Shown here: piece after piece, positions 42,658-52,446 of the stretch
Layout: each line of letters starts with the position of its first letter
How positions within the stretch are numbered: position 1 is the stretch's first letter
From: Betaproteobacteria bacterium
GTDB lineage: Bacteria; Pseudomonadota; Gammaproteobacteria; Burkholderiales; SG8-41
Length of the DNA stretch: 64,000 nt
Direction of reading: 5' to 3'
Assembly: GCA_016192825.1 (NCBI GenBank)
Contig: JACPTK010000024.1
Span: forward strand, 1-64,000
Notes under the pieces: model-generated
What the model saw: only the letters and a program-made list of their open reading frames with translations
What the model was told of the DNA's origin: nothing
The model's database searches: none
Position numbers and translations under genes: made by a program

Positions 42658-43626
42658 CTATTTCGGCACCAGCTTGATCTGGCGGGCTACCTTGCCGTAC
42701 TTGTCGTACTCGCTCTTCATCAGCTTGCCCAGGTACTCCGGCGACTCGGTCCAGACATCCAGCCCCAGGGACTCCAGCTTCGCGCGTATGTCCGGCTGCT
42801 TCATCGCCGCGTTGAATTCCCGGTTGAGGATCGTGATGACCTCTTTCGGCACCTTGGCCGGGGCGACGAACCCGAACCAGCCGCCGGAGGAGAATCCCGG
42901 GACGGTTTCCGCGACAGTGGGGAATTCGGGATAGTTGTGCGCGCGCGTGGGTTTGGCGATGCCGAGCATCCGCACCCGGCCGGCCTGCACGTGCGGATGG
43001 ATGGCCGTGAACGAGCTGAACGCGACATCCACCCGTCCGGACAGGAGTTCCGCCGCCATGCCCGCTATCCCCTTGAACGGCACGTGGATGTACTCGAAGC
43101 CCACGTAGGAGCGGAAGAGTTCCGTCGCCATGTGCAGGAACGCGCCCTCGCCGTTGGTCGCGAAACTGACCTTGCCCGGATTGGCTTTCAGGTATTTCAC
43201 CAGATCCCCGGTCGTCTTGAAGGGCGAGTTCGGGGCGGCCACCAGCGCCAGGTAATTCGTCGCGACCAGCGCGATCGGCTTGAAGTCATTCAGCGCGTGG
43301 TAGGGCACGTCCTTCATGGTGTGCGGAATGACCGACATGTTGCCGCCCTGCCCGCAGGCGATCGTGTAGCCGTCCGGAGTCGCGGCCGCGGCCAGACCCA
43401 GGCCGATCCTGCCGCCCGCGCCGGGCCGGTTGTCGACGACGAGTTGCTGGCCGAGGCGCTCGGCCGCGTAGCCGCCCAGGAGGCGGCCGAAAGTGTCGCA
43501 AGGATCGCCGGGCTGCTGGGGAACGATGATGCGTATCGCCCGGGCGGGGTACTTCTGCGCCAGCGCCGTGCCCGTCAGGCCAGCGCAGGCGACCAGCACC
43601 CAGATAATGCGTGCAGCATGAGACAT
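42658..43626 (-). CDS. Bug/TctC-family substrate-binding protein
   Basis: A 322-aa exported receptor (signal peptide ending near GTALAQ, GGGAGG before ATG 43626). Motifs: IRIIVPQQPGDPCDTFGRL, a variant of the PPGG loop with Cys, LVVDNRPGAGGRIGLG, TPDGYTIACG, LNDFKPIALV, IHVPFKGIAGMAAELLSG and YPEFPTVAETVPGFSS. The unusual GDPCD loop may alter the ligand. Convergent with the C45 gene. Confidence 0.93.
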   Translation of the reverse strand: MSHAARIIWVLVACAGLTGTALAQKYPARAIRIIVPQQPGDPCDTFGRLLGGYAAERLGQQLVVDNRPGAGGRIGLGLAAAATPDGYTIACGQGGNMSVIPHTMKDVPYHALNDFKPIALVATNYLALVAAPNSPFKTTGDLVKYLKANPGKVSFATNGEGAFLHMATELFRSYVGFEYIHVPFKGIAGMAAELLSGRVDVAFSSFTAIHPHVQAGRVRMLGIAKPTRAHNYPEFPTVAETVPGFSSGGWFGFVAPAKVPKEVITILNREFNAAMKQPDIRAKLESLGLDVWTESPEYLGKLMKSEYDKYGKVARQIKLVPK

Positions 43627-43763
43627 GATCCACCTCCCTATTGTCGATGTATTCTTCTTGAACCGTAGCGTTCACTCTAGCGCCGTCCGCGTATCGAACG
43701 CAAGGGGTGGTCATCGCGACGACTTACACCAGGGTCGGTTCAGTCTCGAGGCCCCCGACTCCC

Positions 43764-43880
43764 GGGTCGGACCAGCGCAACGCATTGATCGGGGGGGAAA
43801 AACCAAAATTGAGAGCGGTATAAGCGCTTGGCAGCGCGTTTTTGTGAGCAAAAATCGCGCGCTAAGCTGAAAATACGGGT
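43764..43880 (+). repeat. Repeat A copy 7
   Basis: Starts GGGTCGGACCAGCGCAACGC. The central part differs but still folds: AGCGCGTTTTTG pairs with CAAAAATCGCGC (one bulge), and outer GCTTGG faces CTAAGC (43862-43867). It ends about 45-57 bases before the aldehyde dehydrogenase start, same strand. Confidence 0.8.
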
Positions 43881-43923
43881 CAGCCAAGCCCGTCCCCTGA
43901 CACACAACCAGAGAAAGCCGACC

Positions 43924-45357
43924 ATGTACCCGAATACCCTGCTTTACATCAACGGCGCCTGGGGTCCGGGCGCCACCGGCCGCACGTTGCCCGTCGTCAA
44001 CCCCGCCAACGGCAGCCAGATCGGCACCGTCGCCTGCGCCGAGCGCGCCGACCTCGACCGCGCGCTGGCAGCCGCGGACCAGGGCTTCAAGACCTGGCGC
44101 AAGGTCTCGGCGTTCGATCGATCGAAGATCATGCGCAAGGCCGCGAATCTGTTTCGCGAGCGCGCCGACACGGTTGCGCCGATCCTCACCCTGGAGCAGG
44201 GCAAGCCGCTTGCCGAGGCCAAGGGGGAAGTGCTTGCCGGCGCGGACATCATCGACTGGTTCGCCGAGGAAGCCCGCCGCGCCTACGGGCGCGTGATTCC
44301 GGCGCGCGCGGAAGGCGTCTACCAGCTGGTGATCAAGGAGCCGGTGGGTCCGGTGGCCGCCTTCACGCCCTGGAATTTCCCGATCAACCAGGTGGTGCGG
44401 AAGCTCTCCGCCGCGCTCGCGGCCGGCTGCTCGATCATCATCAAGGCGCCCGAGGAAACGCCGGCCTCGCCCGCCGGGCTGATCCGCGCCTTCGCCGACG
44501 CCGGCGTCCCCGCCGGGGTGGTCAACCTCGTCTACGGGGACCCCGCGGAAATCTCGAGCTACCTCGTTCCGCACCCGGTCATCCGCAAGATATCGTTCAC
44601 CGGCTCCGTCGCGGTGGGCAAGCAGCTCGCGGCGCTCGCCGGCAGCCACATGAAGCGCACGACCATGGAGTTGGGCGGGCACGCGCCGGTGATCGTGTTC
44701 GACGACAGCGACGTCGACGCCGCGGTGAAGACGATGGCGTTCATGAAATACCGCAATGCCGGGCAGGTGTGCATCTCGCCGACGCGCTTCCTGGTGCAGG
44801 AAGGCGTCTACGCGAGCTTCGTCGAGAAATTCGTCACGGGCGCCAAGGCGATCAAGGTCGGCGACGGGATGGAGAAGGACACGAAGATGGGCCCGCTCGC
44901 GAACCCGCGGCGGAGCCGCGCGATGGAGGCGCACGTGGGAGACGCGAAAAAGCATGGCGGCAAGGTGCTCGCCGGCGGCTACCCGGTCGGCGAGAAGGGC
45001 AACTTTTTTGAGCCCACGGTGATCACGGAGCTGCCGAAGGAAGCGATGGCGATGAACCAGGAGCCGTTCGGCCCACTGGCGATCATCAACCCGTTCCGCA
45101 GCTTCGACGACGCGGTGGCCGAAGCGAACCGCCTGCCGTACGGGCTTGCCGCCTACGCGTGGACGCGCTCCGCCAAGACCGCCACGGCCGTCGCCGCGTC
45201 GGTCGAGACCGGCATGATGACCATCAACCACCTGGGCCTCGCGTTGCCCGAAGTGCCGTTTGGCGGCGTCAAGGATTCGGGCTACGGCTCGGAAGGCGGC
45301 AGCGAGGCGATCGAGCCGTATCTCAATCCAAAGTTCGTGTCGCAGGCGGGCTTATAG
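43924..45357 (+). CDS. NAD(P)-dependent aldehyde dehydrogenase (succinate-semialdehyde dehydrogenase type)
   Basis: A 477-aa aldehyde dehydrogenase with the standard landmarks: [38 protein letters not shown], catalytic Glu in [14 protein letters not shown] and catalytic Cys in [12 protein letters not shown], then [12 protein letters not shown]. Closest in pattern to GabD-like enzymes. ATG 43924 follows GAGAAAG. The TauD gene follows 53 bases later, so the dioxygenase may feed an aldehyde to it (inference). Confidence 0.94.
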   Translation: MYPNTLLYINGAWGPGATGRTLPVVNPANGSQIGTVACAERADLDRALAAADQGFKTWRKVSAFDRSKIMRKAANLFRERADTVAPILTLEQGKPLAEAKGEVLAGADIIDWFAEEARRAYGRVIPARAEGVYQLVIKEPVGPVAAFTPWNFPINQVVRKLSAALAAGCSIIIKAPEETPASPAGLIRAFADAGVPAGVVNLVYGDPAEISSYLVPHPVIRKISFTGSVAVGKQLAALAGSHMKRTTMELGGHAPVIVFDDSDVDAAVKTMAFMKYRNAGQVCISPTRFLVQEGVYASFVEKFVTGAKAIKVGDGMEKDTKMGPLANPRRSRAMEAHVGDAKKHGGKVLAGGYPVGEKGNFFEPTVITELPKEAMAMNQEPFGPLAIINPFRSFDDAVAEANRLPYGLAAYAWTRSAKTATAVAASVETGMMTINHLGLALPEVPFGGVKDSGYGSEGGSEAIEPYLNPKFVSQAGL

Positions 45358-45410
45358 AATTGCCGGGCACCGGCTTTACGGGCATCGGTAATTGAGTGAT
45401 GGGAGAATTC

Positions 45411-46292
45411 ATGCAAGCTGCCGCAAGCATGAGCATCGCGCCGACCGGAGCGGCGCTGGGCGCCGAGATCCGCGGCGTGGACCTTGCGCGGGACCTCGAC
45501 TCGGAGACGTTCGGCCGCATCGAGGAGGCCTTCGACCGCCACGGCGTGATCTTCTTCCGCGGCCAGACGATCACGGTCGAGCAGCAGATCGCCTTTGCCC
45601 GGCGCTTCGGCAACGTGGAGATCAACGTCAACACCCAGGCTTGCCTGCAGGGGCGTCCCGAAGTCCTGCTGGTGTCGAACGTCAAGGAAAATGGCCGCTA
45701 CATCGGACTGGCCGACGCGGGAACCACCTGGCACACGGATATGTCGGCGTACGCCTGTCCGCCGCGCTGCTCGATTCTCCATGCGATAGAAGTTCCGCGC
45801 GCCGCCGACGGGACCGTCCTGGGCGACACGATATTCGCCAGTGCCGCCGCCGCGTACGATGCGCTCGCGCCCGAACTCAAGTCACGGCTGGAAGGCAGGC
45901 GCTCCACGCACAGCTACCTCGCCAAGATGATGGCGCGCAAGGCGGCCGTGGGCTTGACCCGCGAGGTCACGCCGGAGCATCTGGAAAAAACCCCGCCCGT
46001 CGCGCATCCGGTGTTCCGCACGCACCCGGTCACCGGCCGCAAGTGCCTCTACGTCACCGAGGGTGAATGCATCGGCATCGACGGCATGGCGGAAGCGGAC
46101 GCGGTGCCGCTCATCTCCCGGCTGCACCGCCACCTGATCGACCCGCGATTTCAGTACCGGCACCGCTGGCGCGTCGGCGACGTGCTCATGTGGGACAACT
46201 GCACCTGCCAGCACCTGGCCGTGCGCGACTACGGCGAGAGCCTGCGCCGCCTGATGCACCGCGTCACCGTGAACGGCTCGGTCCCGTTCTAG
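45411..46292 (+). CDS. TauD/TfdA-family 2-oxoglutarate-dependent dioxygenase
   Basis: A 293-aa protein with the facial triad: H108-T-D110 (TTWHTDMSAY) and the distal His in NCTCQHLAVRDYGE, plus the 2-oxoglutarate Arg in LRRLMHRVTV. ATG 45411 has GGGAGA five bases upstream and is preferred to the GTG at 45396. The TAG stop (46290-46292) is the first three bases of a repeat B end, so the original C-terminus may have been slightly changed. Substrate unknown. Confidence 0.93.
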   Translation: MQAAASMSIAPTGAALGAEIRGVDLARDLDSETFGRIEEAFDRHGVIFFRGQTITVEQQIAFARRFGNVEINVNTQACLQGRPEVLLVSNVKENGRYIGLADAGTTWHTDMSAYACPPRCSILHAIEVPRAADGTVLGDTIFASAAAAYDALAPELKSRLEGRRSTHSYLAKMMARKAAVGLTREVTPEHLEKTPPVAHPVFRTHPVTGRKCLYVTEGECIGIDGMAEADAVPLISRLHRHLIDPRFQYRHRWRVGDVLMWDNCTCQHLAVRDYGESLRRLMHRVTVNGSVPF

Positions 46293-46311
46293 CAGCCTGT
46301 CGGACTGGGTC
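46289..46311. repeat. Repeat B, left-end scrap
   Basis: CTAGCAGCCTGTCGGACT, the start of the family B element. The rest is missing; unrelated coding-like sequence follows. Confidence 0.75.
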
Positions 46312-46326
46312 CCATGAAAGGTCGGT

Positions 46327-46446
46327 GTGAACGCATGGGTCGGCGATCCTGGGAACCGCTACCGCCTGCCGTATGAGGAATCGCCGTACCGGCCGGATAT
46401 CGAAGTGCGGGATTTCGTCGAGCTCGCCGGCACGCTGGGAGCGTAA
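46327..46446 (+). pseudogene. C-terminal scrap of an unidentified protein
   Basis: The frame NAWVGDPGNRYRLPYEESPY, then RPDIEVRDFVELAGTLGA ends at TAA 46444-46446. It has protein-like composition but no start, and is preceded by the broken repeat B. I do not recognise the family. Confidence 0.35.
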
Positions 46447-46667
46447 CCGGTCAGTCATGCCGAGGCGACACGCCCCCCAGGGCGGACCGGAGGCGCCCTG
46501 CGGGCCATTTCGCGCAAATTGATTGTTATCCGGACCCGGGGAAAAAGTTATATATTTCCCGTTGGTGGGATCGTTCAGGCGGTTCCGGGAGCGGACAGCA
46601 CGCCTGGTTCGGGGGAGTTCGGCGGTGCCTCGGCAACGGGGCTGCGATTTTTTTAAGGGGATTGACG

Positions 46668-46985
46668 ATGAAGATCGTAACGACGTGGCTGGCATTGCTC
46701 GCATTGACCCTGTTCATCGGATCCGCTGCCGCGGTTCCTCCGGGGCAGACGGTCGAGTTCAAAGGCGGCGGAGCGGGCAAGGTGGTGTTCGACGGGAAAT
46801 TCCATGCGGATAAGAAGTTGAATTGTCCGGACTGCCACACCAAGGTCTTCCAGATGAAGAAGGGCACGGCGAAAATCACCATGAAGGAAATGAACGCCGG
46901 CCAGTACTGCGGCACCTGCCACAACGGCAAGAAAGCCTTCAAGTCGAGCGACGCCGCGAACTGCGCCAGGTGCCATAAGAAGTGA
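46668..46985 (+). CDS. Periplasmic triheme cytochrome c (c3/c7-type)
   Basis: A 105-aa protein with signal peptide (cleavage near GSAAAVP) and three CxxCH haem sites: CPDCH, CGTCH and CARCH. Extra His residues (KFHADK) may serve as second axial ligands. The 33-40-residue spacing fits c7-type triheme domains of electron-transfer chains. AAGGGGA precedes ATG 46668. It stands alone and has its own terminator, so the electron donor and acceptor must lie elsewhere. Confidence 0.92.
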   Translation: MKIVTTWLALLALTLFIGSAAAVPPGQTVEFKGGGAGKVVFDGKFHADKKLNCPDCHTKVFQMKKGTAKITMKEMNAGQYCGTCHNGKKAFKSSDAANCARCHKK

Positions 46986-47059
46986 CCCTGCTTCCGCGCC
47001 GCGGGGAAGGCGCGACCGTGCGCCGGCCCCCGGCGGATCGGACACTTCATCGACAGGAA

Positions 47060-47085
47060 AAAAAACCGGCACAAGCCGGTTTTTT
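47060..47085. terminator. Rho-independent terminator after the triheme cytochrome
   Basis: AAAAAACCGGC/GCCGGTTTTTT, a perfect 11-bp stem with an ACAA loop, ending in a T run. Confidence 0.9.
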
Positions 47086-47211
47086 TCTGGAACCGGGGCG
47101 GGCGTCGACGAAGGTCTGTGCTGACCCGGCCTTTTCGGATACTGCTAGTTAAATGCGGCGCAGCGCGTAAGTGACAGACGGCGCCCCGCGTCCTCGCGCT
47201 TCCAGCCCGAC

Positions 47212-47433
47212 TTGAGCGGCACTTTCGACGCCCACTGCGAGACGCGTCCGGACAGCCGGCCGATGCCGGTGTGGGCAACCAAGCGCCGGCGCGAGCCGGT
47301 GAGCCCCGAGCGCTATGCGATCCGCCCCGAATTCCGGCCGCTGCCGGGGGACATCGTCATCCACAAGCCGCGCGCGAGCGTCTTCTTCGGCACACCGCTC
47401 ATCGCGCACCTCGGAACGAAAGCATCCGCCTGA
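47212..47433 (+). pseudogene. Internal fragment of an isochorismatase-family cysteine hydrolase
   Basis: The frame includes RPMPVWATKRRREPVSPERY and FRPLPGDIVIHKPRASVFFG, then TPLIAHLG. This matches the central part of isochorismatase/N-carbamoylsarcosine amidase-like proteins around the catalytic Lys (PGDxVxxKxRxSAFxGTxL). The N-terminal Asp and C-terminal Cys of the triad are missing. The remaining bases up to 47591 hold nothing recognisable. Confidence 0.65.
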
Positions 47434-47591
47434 ACGGCGACGCGATATCCGCGCCTCTGGTTTGTGTTCCGGCGGGCTTCTGCGATTTCGACCGGCGGGA
47501 AACGCAGCCCGGGTTCGCGCGCGTTTCCTCCGGAAAGCGAACATCCCGCCGCGGCGGGGTGTTTTGCGGTTGCGCCCGCCCGACGCTGCGG

Positions 47592-48101
47592 TCAGCCTTC
47601 GCAGAACTTGGTTACCTTCATCGGCTTGCTCGCGTCGCTGCCCTGCCAGAATATGACCTTCGGATTGACGCCCTTGGTGACGAGGTAATCCCTCACCGCT
47701 TTCGCGCGCTCCTCGTCCAGGTTGGTCAGGCCATTCGACACCTCGATCGCATCGCTGTGCCCCGTGATGATCACGGATCCCACCTGGGTCGGGCGCTTGT
47801 CGCGGCTCGTGCCCTCCTTGACGAGCTTGAGAACCTTGTCGATCTCCTTCTTGCCGTCGGCATGGAGCACCGCCTTGCCGTGGTCCCAGGCGCTGTTTCC
47901 CTGCACGATGGCCTTGTGAATCACCGCCTGCCGGCCCGGTTTCGCCTTGGGCTTGTTCTTGGGCGGCGGCTTCAACTTGATGCCGCCCATCTCGACTTCG
48001 ACCCGGCGGTTGGGCTGCAGGCAGGCGAGCTGTTGGGGGCTTGCCGCGCAACCCGACAAGACGACCGCGGCGACGGCTGTCGCCAATGACAATGGCTTCA
48101 T
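47592..48101 (-). CDS. OmpA-family lipoprotein
   Basis: A 169-aa protein with a lipobox (VVLSGCAAS) and an OmpA-C-like peptidoglycan-binding domain: AVLHADGKKEIDKVLKLV, VGSVIITGHSDAIEV and NLDEERAKAVRDYLVTKGVN. ATG 48101 with GGAGAA upstream fits the signal peptide. Likely anchors the outer membrane to peptidoglycan. The short 169-aa length suggests only the anchor domain plus a linker rich in Lys/Pro. Confidence 0.9.
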   Translation of the reverse strand: MKPLSLATAVAAVVLSGCAASPQQLACLQPNRRVEVEMGGIKLKPPPKNKPKAKPGRQAVIHKAIVQGNSAWDHGKAVLHADGKKEIDKVLKLVKEGTSRDKRPTQVGSVIITGHSDAIEVSNGLTNLDEERAKAVRDYLVTKGVNPKVIFWQGSDASKPMKVTKFCEG

Positions 48102-48312
48102 GACAGTTCTCCTCGTGTGCTTGGTGGGATTCCCAGCGCCGTGCTGCCTGCGCCGTGTATCGATTCTAGGAGCAATGCGTTTCGCGGGCAATGGGAATGT
48201 TGCGTCATGACGGCGCGCCCGCGGGTTCACATGTTGGAAGGGCGCGGCCGCGGTGGCGACGGCCTTGCCCTGAGGCGCCTGCCGCGGGGATTGAGGGACT
48301 AAAGCGCCCCGT

Positions 48313-50265
48313 TCACGTCCCTGACTTGCCGGGCGCCGCTGCGTTCTGGCCGCCCGCCTGGCCGGCGAGCTCGAGCATCAGCTGGTTCATCCGCTTGACG
48401 AAGCCCGCGGGGTCCTCGATCTGACCGCCTTCGGCCAGCAACGACTGGTCGAAGAGGATGTGGCACAGGTCGTCGAAGCGGGCGCCCGCGATCTCCGCTT
48501 TCATGCGCTGCACCAGCGGATGGCGTGGGTTGATCTCCAGGATCGGCTTCCACTCCGGGGTCTTCTGCCCGACCGACTTGAGGATCCGCTGCAGGTTGGC
48601 GCCGAGATCGTGCTGATCCGAGACCAGGCAAGCGGGCGAATCCGTGAGCCGGTGTGTCGCGCGGACCTCCTTCACGCGCTCGCCCAGCGCCTGCTTCACG
48701 CGCCCGGTGAGGTCCTTGAACTCGTCCGCGTCATGCTCCTGCGCTTTCTTCTCGTCCTCGTCCTCCAGCTTGCCGAGTTCCAGGCGGCCCTTCGCCACCG
48801 ACTGCAGCGGCTTGCCGTCGAACTCGGTGAGGTGCGCGACCAGCCACTCGTCGACGCGGTCGTGCAGCAGCAGCACTTCCACGCCTTTCTTGCGGAAAAC
48901 CTCCAGATGCGGGCTGTTCCTCGCGGCGGCGAAGGTCTCGGCCGTCACGTAATAGATCTTCTCCTGCCCGGGCTTCATGCGCGAGACATAATCGGCCAGG
49001 GAAACGTCCCCGGTTTCGGTATCCTTGTGCGTGGAGGCGAAGCGCAGCAGCTTCGCGATGCGCTCGCGATTCGCGTCGTCCTCGCCGACGCCTTCCTTGA
49101 ACGCGCGCCCGAACTCCTTCCAGAATGCCGCGTACTTTTCGGACTCTTTTTCCGCCAGCTCCTCGAGCAGCGAGAGCACCCGCCGCACCGAGCCGGCGCG
49201 GATCGCCTCGACGTCCCGGGATTCCTGGAGGATCTCGCGCGACACGTTGAGCGGCAGGTCGTTCGAGTCGATCACGCCCTTCACGAAGCGCAGGTACGCC
49301 GGCATGAGGTGCTCGGCGTCGTCCATGATGAAAACGCGGCGCACGTAGAGCTTGATGCCGCGCCGGTGCTGGCGGTCCCACAGGTCGAATGGCGCGCGCG
49401 CCGGCAGGTAGAGGAGCTGGATGTATTCCTTCGTCCCCTCGACCCGGGCGTGCGCCCACGCGAGCGGCGCCTCGAAGTCGTGCGCCACGTGCTTGTAGAA
49501 TTCCTGGTACTCCTCGGGCTTGATCTCGTTTTTCGGCCGAGCCCACAGCGCGCTGGCCTGGTTGACGGTCCCGTCCTCGGACGTGGTGCGGTAGACGCGA
49601 TGGTCCTTGTCCCATTCCTCCTGCTTCATCACGATCGGCACGAGGATGTGGTCCGAATACTTGCGGACGATCGCGCGCAGGCGGTCGCCGTCGAGCAGCT
49701 CGTCCTCGCCGTCGCGCAGGTGCAGCGTGACCTCCGTGCCGCGCTCCGTCTTTTCGACCGGTTCGACGGTGTACTCGCCGCCGCCGTCCGATTCCCACTT
49801 GACCCCCGCCGCGGCGGGCAGCCCGGCGCGCCGCGTGACGAGCGTCACCCGGCCGGCGACGATGAACGAGGAATAGAAGCCGACGCCGAACTGGCCGATG
49901 AGGCGGGCGTCCTTCGCCTGGTCCCCGGTCAGGCGGTCGAGGAACTCACGGGTGCCGGAGCGGGCGATGGTGCCGATGTTCTGCACCACCTCCTCGCGCG
50001 ACATCCCGACGCCGTTGTCCGTGACGGTGATGGTGCGCGCCTTGGGGTCGAAGCGCACGCGGATCTTCAGGTCCGGGTCGTTCTCGTAGAGGACGCTTGC
50101 CGTGAGCGCCTCGAAACGCAGCTTGTCGCAGGCGTCGGACGCGTTGGAAATCAGCTCGCGCAGGAAGATCTCCTTGTTGCCGTAGAGCGAGTGGATCATC
50201 AGGCCCAGCAGCTGCTTCACTTCGGCCTGAAAGCCCAGGGTCTCCCGGCTCGGCGTGGCGGTCAT
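48313..50265 (-). CDS. htpG: HSP90-family molecular chaperone HtpG
   Basis: A 650-aa HtpG with the GHKL ATP-binding motifs: [34 protein letters not shown] and [16 protein letters not shown], then the middle domain ([23 protein letters not shown]) and a dimerisation domain ending in a Gly/Ala-rich tail. The second ATG (50265) has GGGAG directly upstream, itself overlapping the first ATG at 50277, and is preferred. A sigma-32-type promoter lies 28 bases upstream. Complete and presumably functional. Confidence 0.97.
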   Translation of the reverse strand: MTATPSRETLGFQAEVKQLLGLMIHSLYGNKEIFLRELISNASDACDKLRFEALTASVLYENDPDLKIRVRFDPKARTITVTDNGVGMSREEVVQNIGTIARSGTREFLDRLTGDQAKDARLIGQFGVGFYSSFIVAGRVTLVTRRAGLPAAAGVKWESDGGGEYTVEPVEKTERGTEVTLHLRDGEDELLDGDRLRAIVRKYSDHILVPIVMKQEEWDKDHRVYRTTSEDGTVNQASALWARPKNEIKPEEYQEFYKHVAHDFEAPLAWAHARVEGTKEYIQLLYLPARAPFDLWDRQHRRGIKLYVRRVFIMDDAEHLMPAYLRFVKGVIDSNDLPLNVSREILQESRDVEAIRAGSVRRVLSLLEELAEKESEKYAAFWKEFGRAFKEGVGEDDANRERIAKLLRFASTHKDTETGDVSLADYVSRMKPGQEKIYYVTAETFAAARNSPHLEVFRKKGVEVLLLHDRVDEWLVAHLTEFDGKPLQSVAKGRLELGKLEDEDEKKAQEHDADEFKDLTGRVKQALGERVKEVRATHRLTDSPACLVSDQHDLGANLQRILKSVGQKTPEWKPILEINPRHPLVQRMKAEIAGARFDDLCHILFDQSLLAEGGQIEDPAGFVKRMNQLMLELAGQAGGQNAAAPGKSGT

Positions 50266-50292
50266 CTTTTCTCCCATGAGACAATCTGCCGA

Positions 50293-50322
50293 AAGATGGG
50301 ACGACGATTGCCCGATTTCAAG
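50293..50322 (-). promoter_or_regulatory. Sigma-32 (RpoH)-type heat-shock promoter of htpG
   Basis: On the minus strand CTTGAAA (50322-50316) is followed by a 15-base spacer and CCCATCTT (50300-50293). This fits the sigma-32 consensus CTTGAAA-N13..15-CCCCATnT closely and lies directly upstream of htpG, a classic RpoH target. Confidence 0.8.
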
Positions 50323-50403
50323 TGCACGTCAAATGCGGTTAAATAGAGGCTGGTCGCCTGCGTGGTTGCAGGCAGCCGACTTTACAACAAGGAGGAGGGA
50401 ATC

Positions 50404-51381
50404 ATGAAGTCAAAGCGCAGATTTACGCGGGTCATGGTCGCGGCGGGCGCCGCCGCGTTGTTGGGGCAGGCCGTCGCCGCGGCGGCGCAGGGGTATCCCG
50501 ACAAGCCGGTCCGCATCGTGGTTGCTTTCGCGGCGGGCGGCTTCGCCGACGGCAACGGCAGGCTGGTCGCGCAGAAAGTGAGCGAACGGCTCGGGCAGCC
50601 GTTCGTCATCGACAACCGCGGCGGAGCCGGCGGCACGTACGGCGCGAAGATCGTGGCCGATGCCACGCCCGACGGCTACTCGATTCTCGTGACCACGGCC
50701 GCGAGCACTGTCGCGCCGAGCCTGTACAAGAACATCGGTTTCAATCTTCTGAAGGACTTCACGCCGATCGCGAACACGGTGTCCGCCGCGGGCGTGTTCT
50801 CGGTGCTTGCCTCGCACCCGGCGACGGACCTGAAAGACTATATCCAGCGGTCGAGGGGCCGGCAGATCAATTTCGCCACCGCCGGGGTCGGCACGTCTTC
50901 CCATATCGCCGCCGATTACCTGCTGCGGGTGCTCGCGAAGCTCGACGCGACCCACGTCCCGTTCAAGGGCGGCGGGCCGGCGGTGGTCGCGGTACTGGGC
51001 GGGCAGATCGAGCTGCTCAACAGCTCGGGCGCGGCGCTGGCGCATATCCAGGCGGGACGGATGAAGGGGCTGGCCGTCGCCAGTCTCAAGCGCACCTCGA
51101 GCATGCCGAACGTGCCCACGGTGGAAGAATGCGGATTCCCCGGTTTCCAGGAGCGCTCGTGGGTGGGATTCTTCGCGCCGGCCGGGACGCCCCGCGCGAT
51201 CGTCAACCTGCTGAACCGGGAGATCAATCGGGCGCTCACGCAAAAGGACGTGATCGCGAACGCCAACGTGCGGGGCATGGATCTCCATCCGGGCTCGGCC
51301 GACGATTTCAGCCGCTTCGTTCACGCGGAGGTCGCGAAGTGGGCGAAGATGGTGAAGCTCACCGGCGTCAGGGTGGAGTAA
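50404..51381 (+). CDS. Bug/TctC-family substrate-binding protein
   Basis: A 325-aa exported receptor; AAGGAGG before ATG 50404 and signal peptide ending near AVAAAAQ. Motifs: VRIVVAFAAGGFADGNGRL, FVIDNRGGAGGTYG, TPDGYSILVTT, LLKDFTPIANT, FATAGVGTSSHIAADYL, THVPFKGGGPAVVAVLGG and MPNVPTVEECGFPGFQ. First of three co-directional genes with a LigB-type dioxygenase and a Gfo/Idh/MocA dehydrogenase, so the ligand may be an aromatic acid (inference). Confidence 0.93.
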   Translation: MKSKRRFTRVMVAAGAAALLGQAVAAAAQGYPDKPVRIVVAFAAGGFADGNGRLVAQKVSERLGQPFVIDNRGGAGGTYGAKIVADATPDGYSILVTTAASTVAPSLYKNIGFNLLKDFTPIANTVSAAGVFSVLASHPATDLKDYIQRSRGRQINFATAGVGTSSHIAADYLLRVLAKLDATHVPFKGGGPAVVAVLGGQIELLNSSGAALAHIQAGRMKGLAVASLKRTSSMPNVPTVEECGFPGFQERSWVGFFAPAGTPRAIVNLLNREINRALTQKDVIANANVRGMDLHPGSADDFSRFVHAEVAKWAKMVKLTGVRVE

Positions 51382-51412
51382 TGGGCGACAGCGCGGGGAC
51401 CGAAGGCGGGTC

Positions 51413-52402
51413 ATGGCGCGGATAGTCGGCGTTTTCCAGACCGCGCACACGCCGTTCTGCTACCGCAGGCCGGAGGCGTGGAATGACTTGCGCGCCGTGC
51501 GCCCGATCCGCGCAGACGTGCCTCTCGACGACCTCGAAACGAACCGGCGGAAGTACGCGCGCATCCAGAACGGCTTCGCCGTGCTGCGGCGCAAGCTGGC
51601 GGATGCAGGACCGGACGTGATCGTGGTCTTCGGCGACGACCAGCTGGAATGCTTCGACTTCAAGAACTTTCCCGCGTTCTCCGTTTACGTCGGCGAGAAA
51701 TTCGAGGGCAACATCGTGGACCAGGACGCGCCGACCGCCCTGGAGCAGCCGAAGCGGCCGCTGCAGCGCGCCTGCCTCAAGGGCCATTCGCAGCTCGCCT
51801 CAGCCGTGCTGGGCGGGTTGATGAAGCGCGGATTCGACCCGGCGTTCTCGATGGAAATGCCGAAGCCGGAAGAAGGGCTCGGCCATGCGATCCTGCGGCC
51901 GGCGCAATCGATCACCGATCTCAAGACGCCGATCGTGCCGATACTCATCAATTGCTACTACGCGCCGCAGCCGACCGCTGATCGCTGCTACCGGCTTGGA
52001 AAAGCGGTGCGCGAGATCATCGAGGATTACCCGGACGGCCTGCGCGTCGCGCTGGTCGGCTCGGGTGGCTTGTGGCACACGCCGTCGAAGCAGGACGCCT
52101 GGCTGAACGAGGCCTTCGACGAGGCCTTGCTGGCCCACATGGCGAAGGGCGACATCCGGGCGATGGCGGCCCATTTCGACGATTACCGTATTCCCGAGGG
52201 CGACACCAGCCAGGACATCGGCGTGCGGGGCCGCACCGTGACCGGCATGCTGGCCATCGGCGGCCCCCAGGGCGGCACGCGGGAGACGTGCAACTGGATC
52301 GCGGCTGCCGGCGCCGTCGAAGGCTCGACTGCGACGACCGTGGACCGGGTGCCGGTCTACGCTTCGCCCATCGACGCCGCCTTCGCCTATTTCAACCTGT
52401 AA
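51413..52402 (+). CDS. LigB-type class III extradiol ring-cleavage dioxygenase
   Basis: A 329-aa protein similar to the catalytic subunit of protocatechuate 4,5-/gallate-type dioxygenases: QTAHTPFCYRRP with a likely metal His, DVIVVFGDDQLECFDFKNFP, LGHAILRP, VPILINCYYAPQP and RVALVGSGGLWHTP. The fold is clear, but the substrate is not. Starts 31 bases after the Bug gene and ends 44 bases before the dehydrogenase, an apparent operon for an aromatic or related substrate. Confidence 0.88.
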   Translation: MARIVGVFQTAHTPFCYRRPEAWNDLRAVRPIRADVPLDDLETNRRKYARIQNGFAVLRRKLADAGPDVIVVFGDDQLECFDFKNFPAFSVYVGEKFEGNIVDQDAPTALEQPKRPLQRACLKGHSQLASAVLGGLMKRGFDPAFSMEMPKPEEGLGHAILRPAQSITDLKTPIVPILINCYYAPQPTADRCYRLGKAVREIIEDYPDGLRVALVGSGGLWHTPSKQDAWLNEAFDEALLAHMAKGDIRAMAAHFDDYRIPEGDTSQDIGVRGRTVTGMLAIGGPQGGTRETCNWIAAAGAVEGSTATTVDRVPVYASPIDAAFAYFNL

Positions 52403-52446
52403 CTCATCTCCCGTCACGCATCACTCGTCATTACCAAGGAGGAAAC

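Noticed and set aside
43711-45231. 506-aa ORF opposite the aldehyde dehydrogenase
   Set aside because: Shadow frame rich in Arg, His and Gly; the sense strand has a complete dehydrogenase.
48460-50346. 628-aa ORF on the plus strand opposite htpG
   Set aside because: Shadow of the strongly conserved htpG; composition is not protein-like and there is no recognisable motif.
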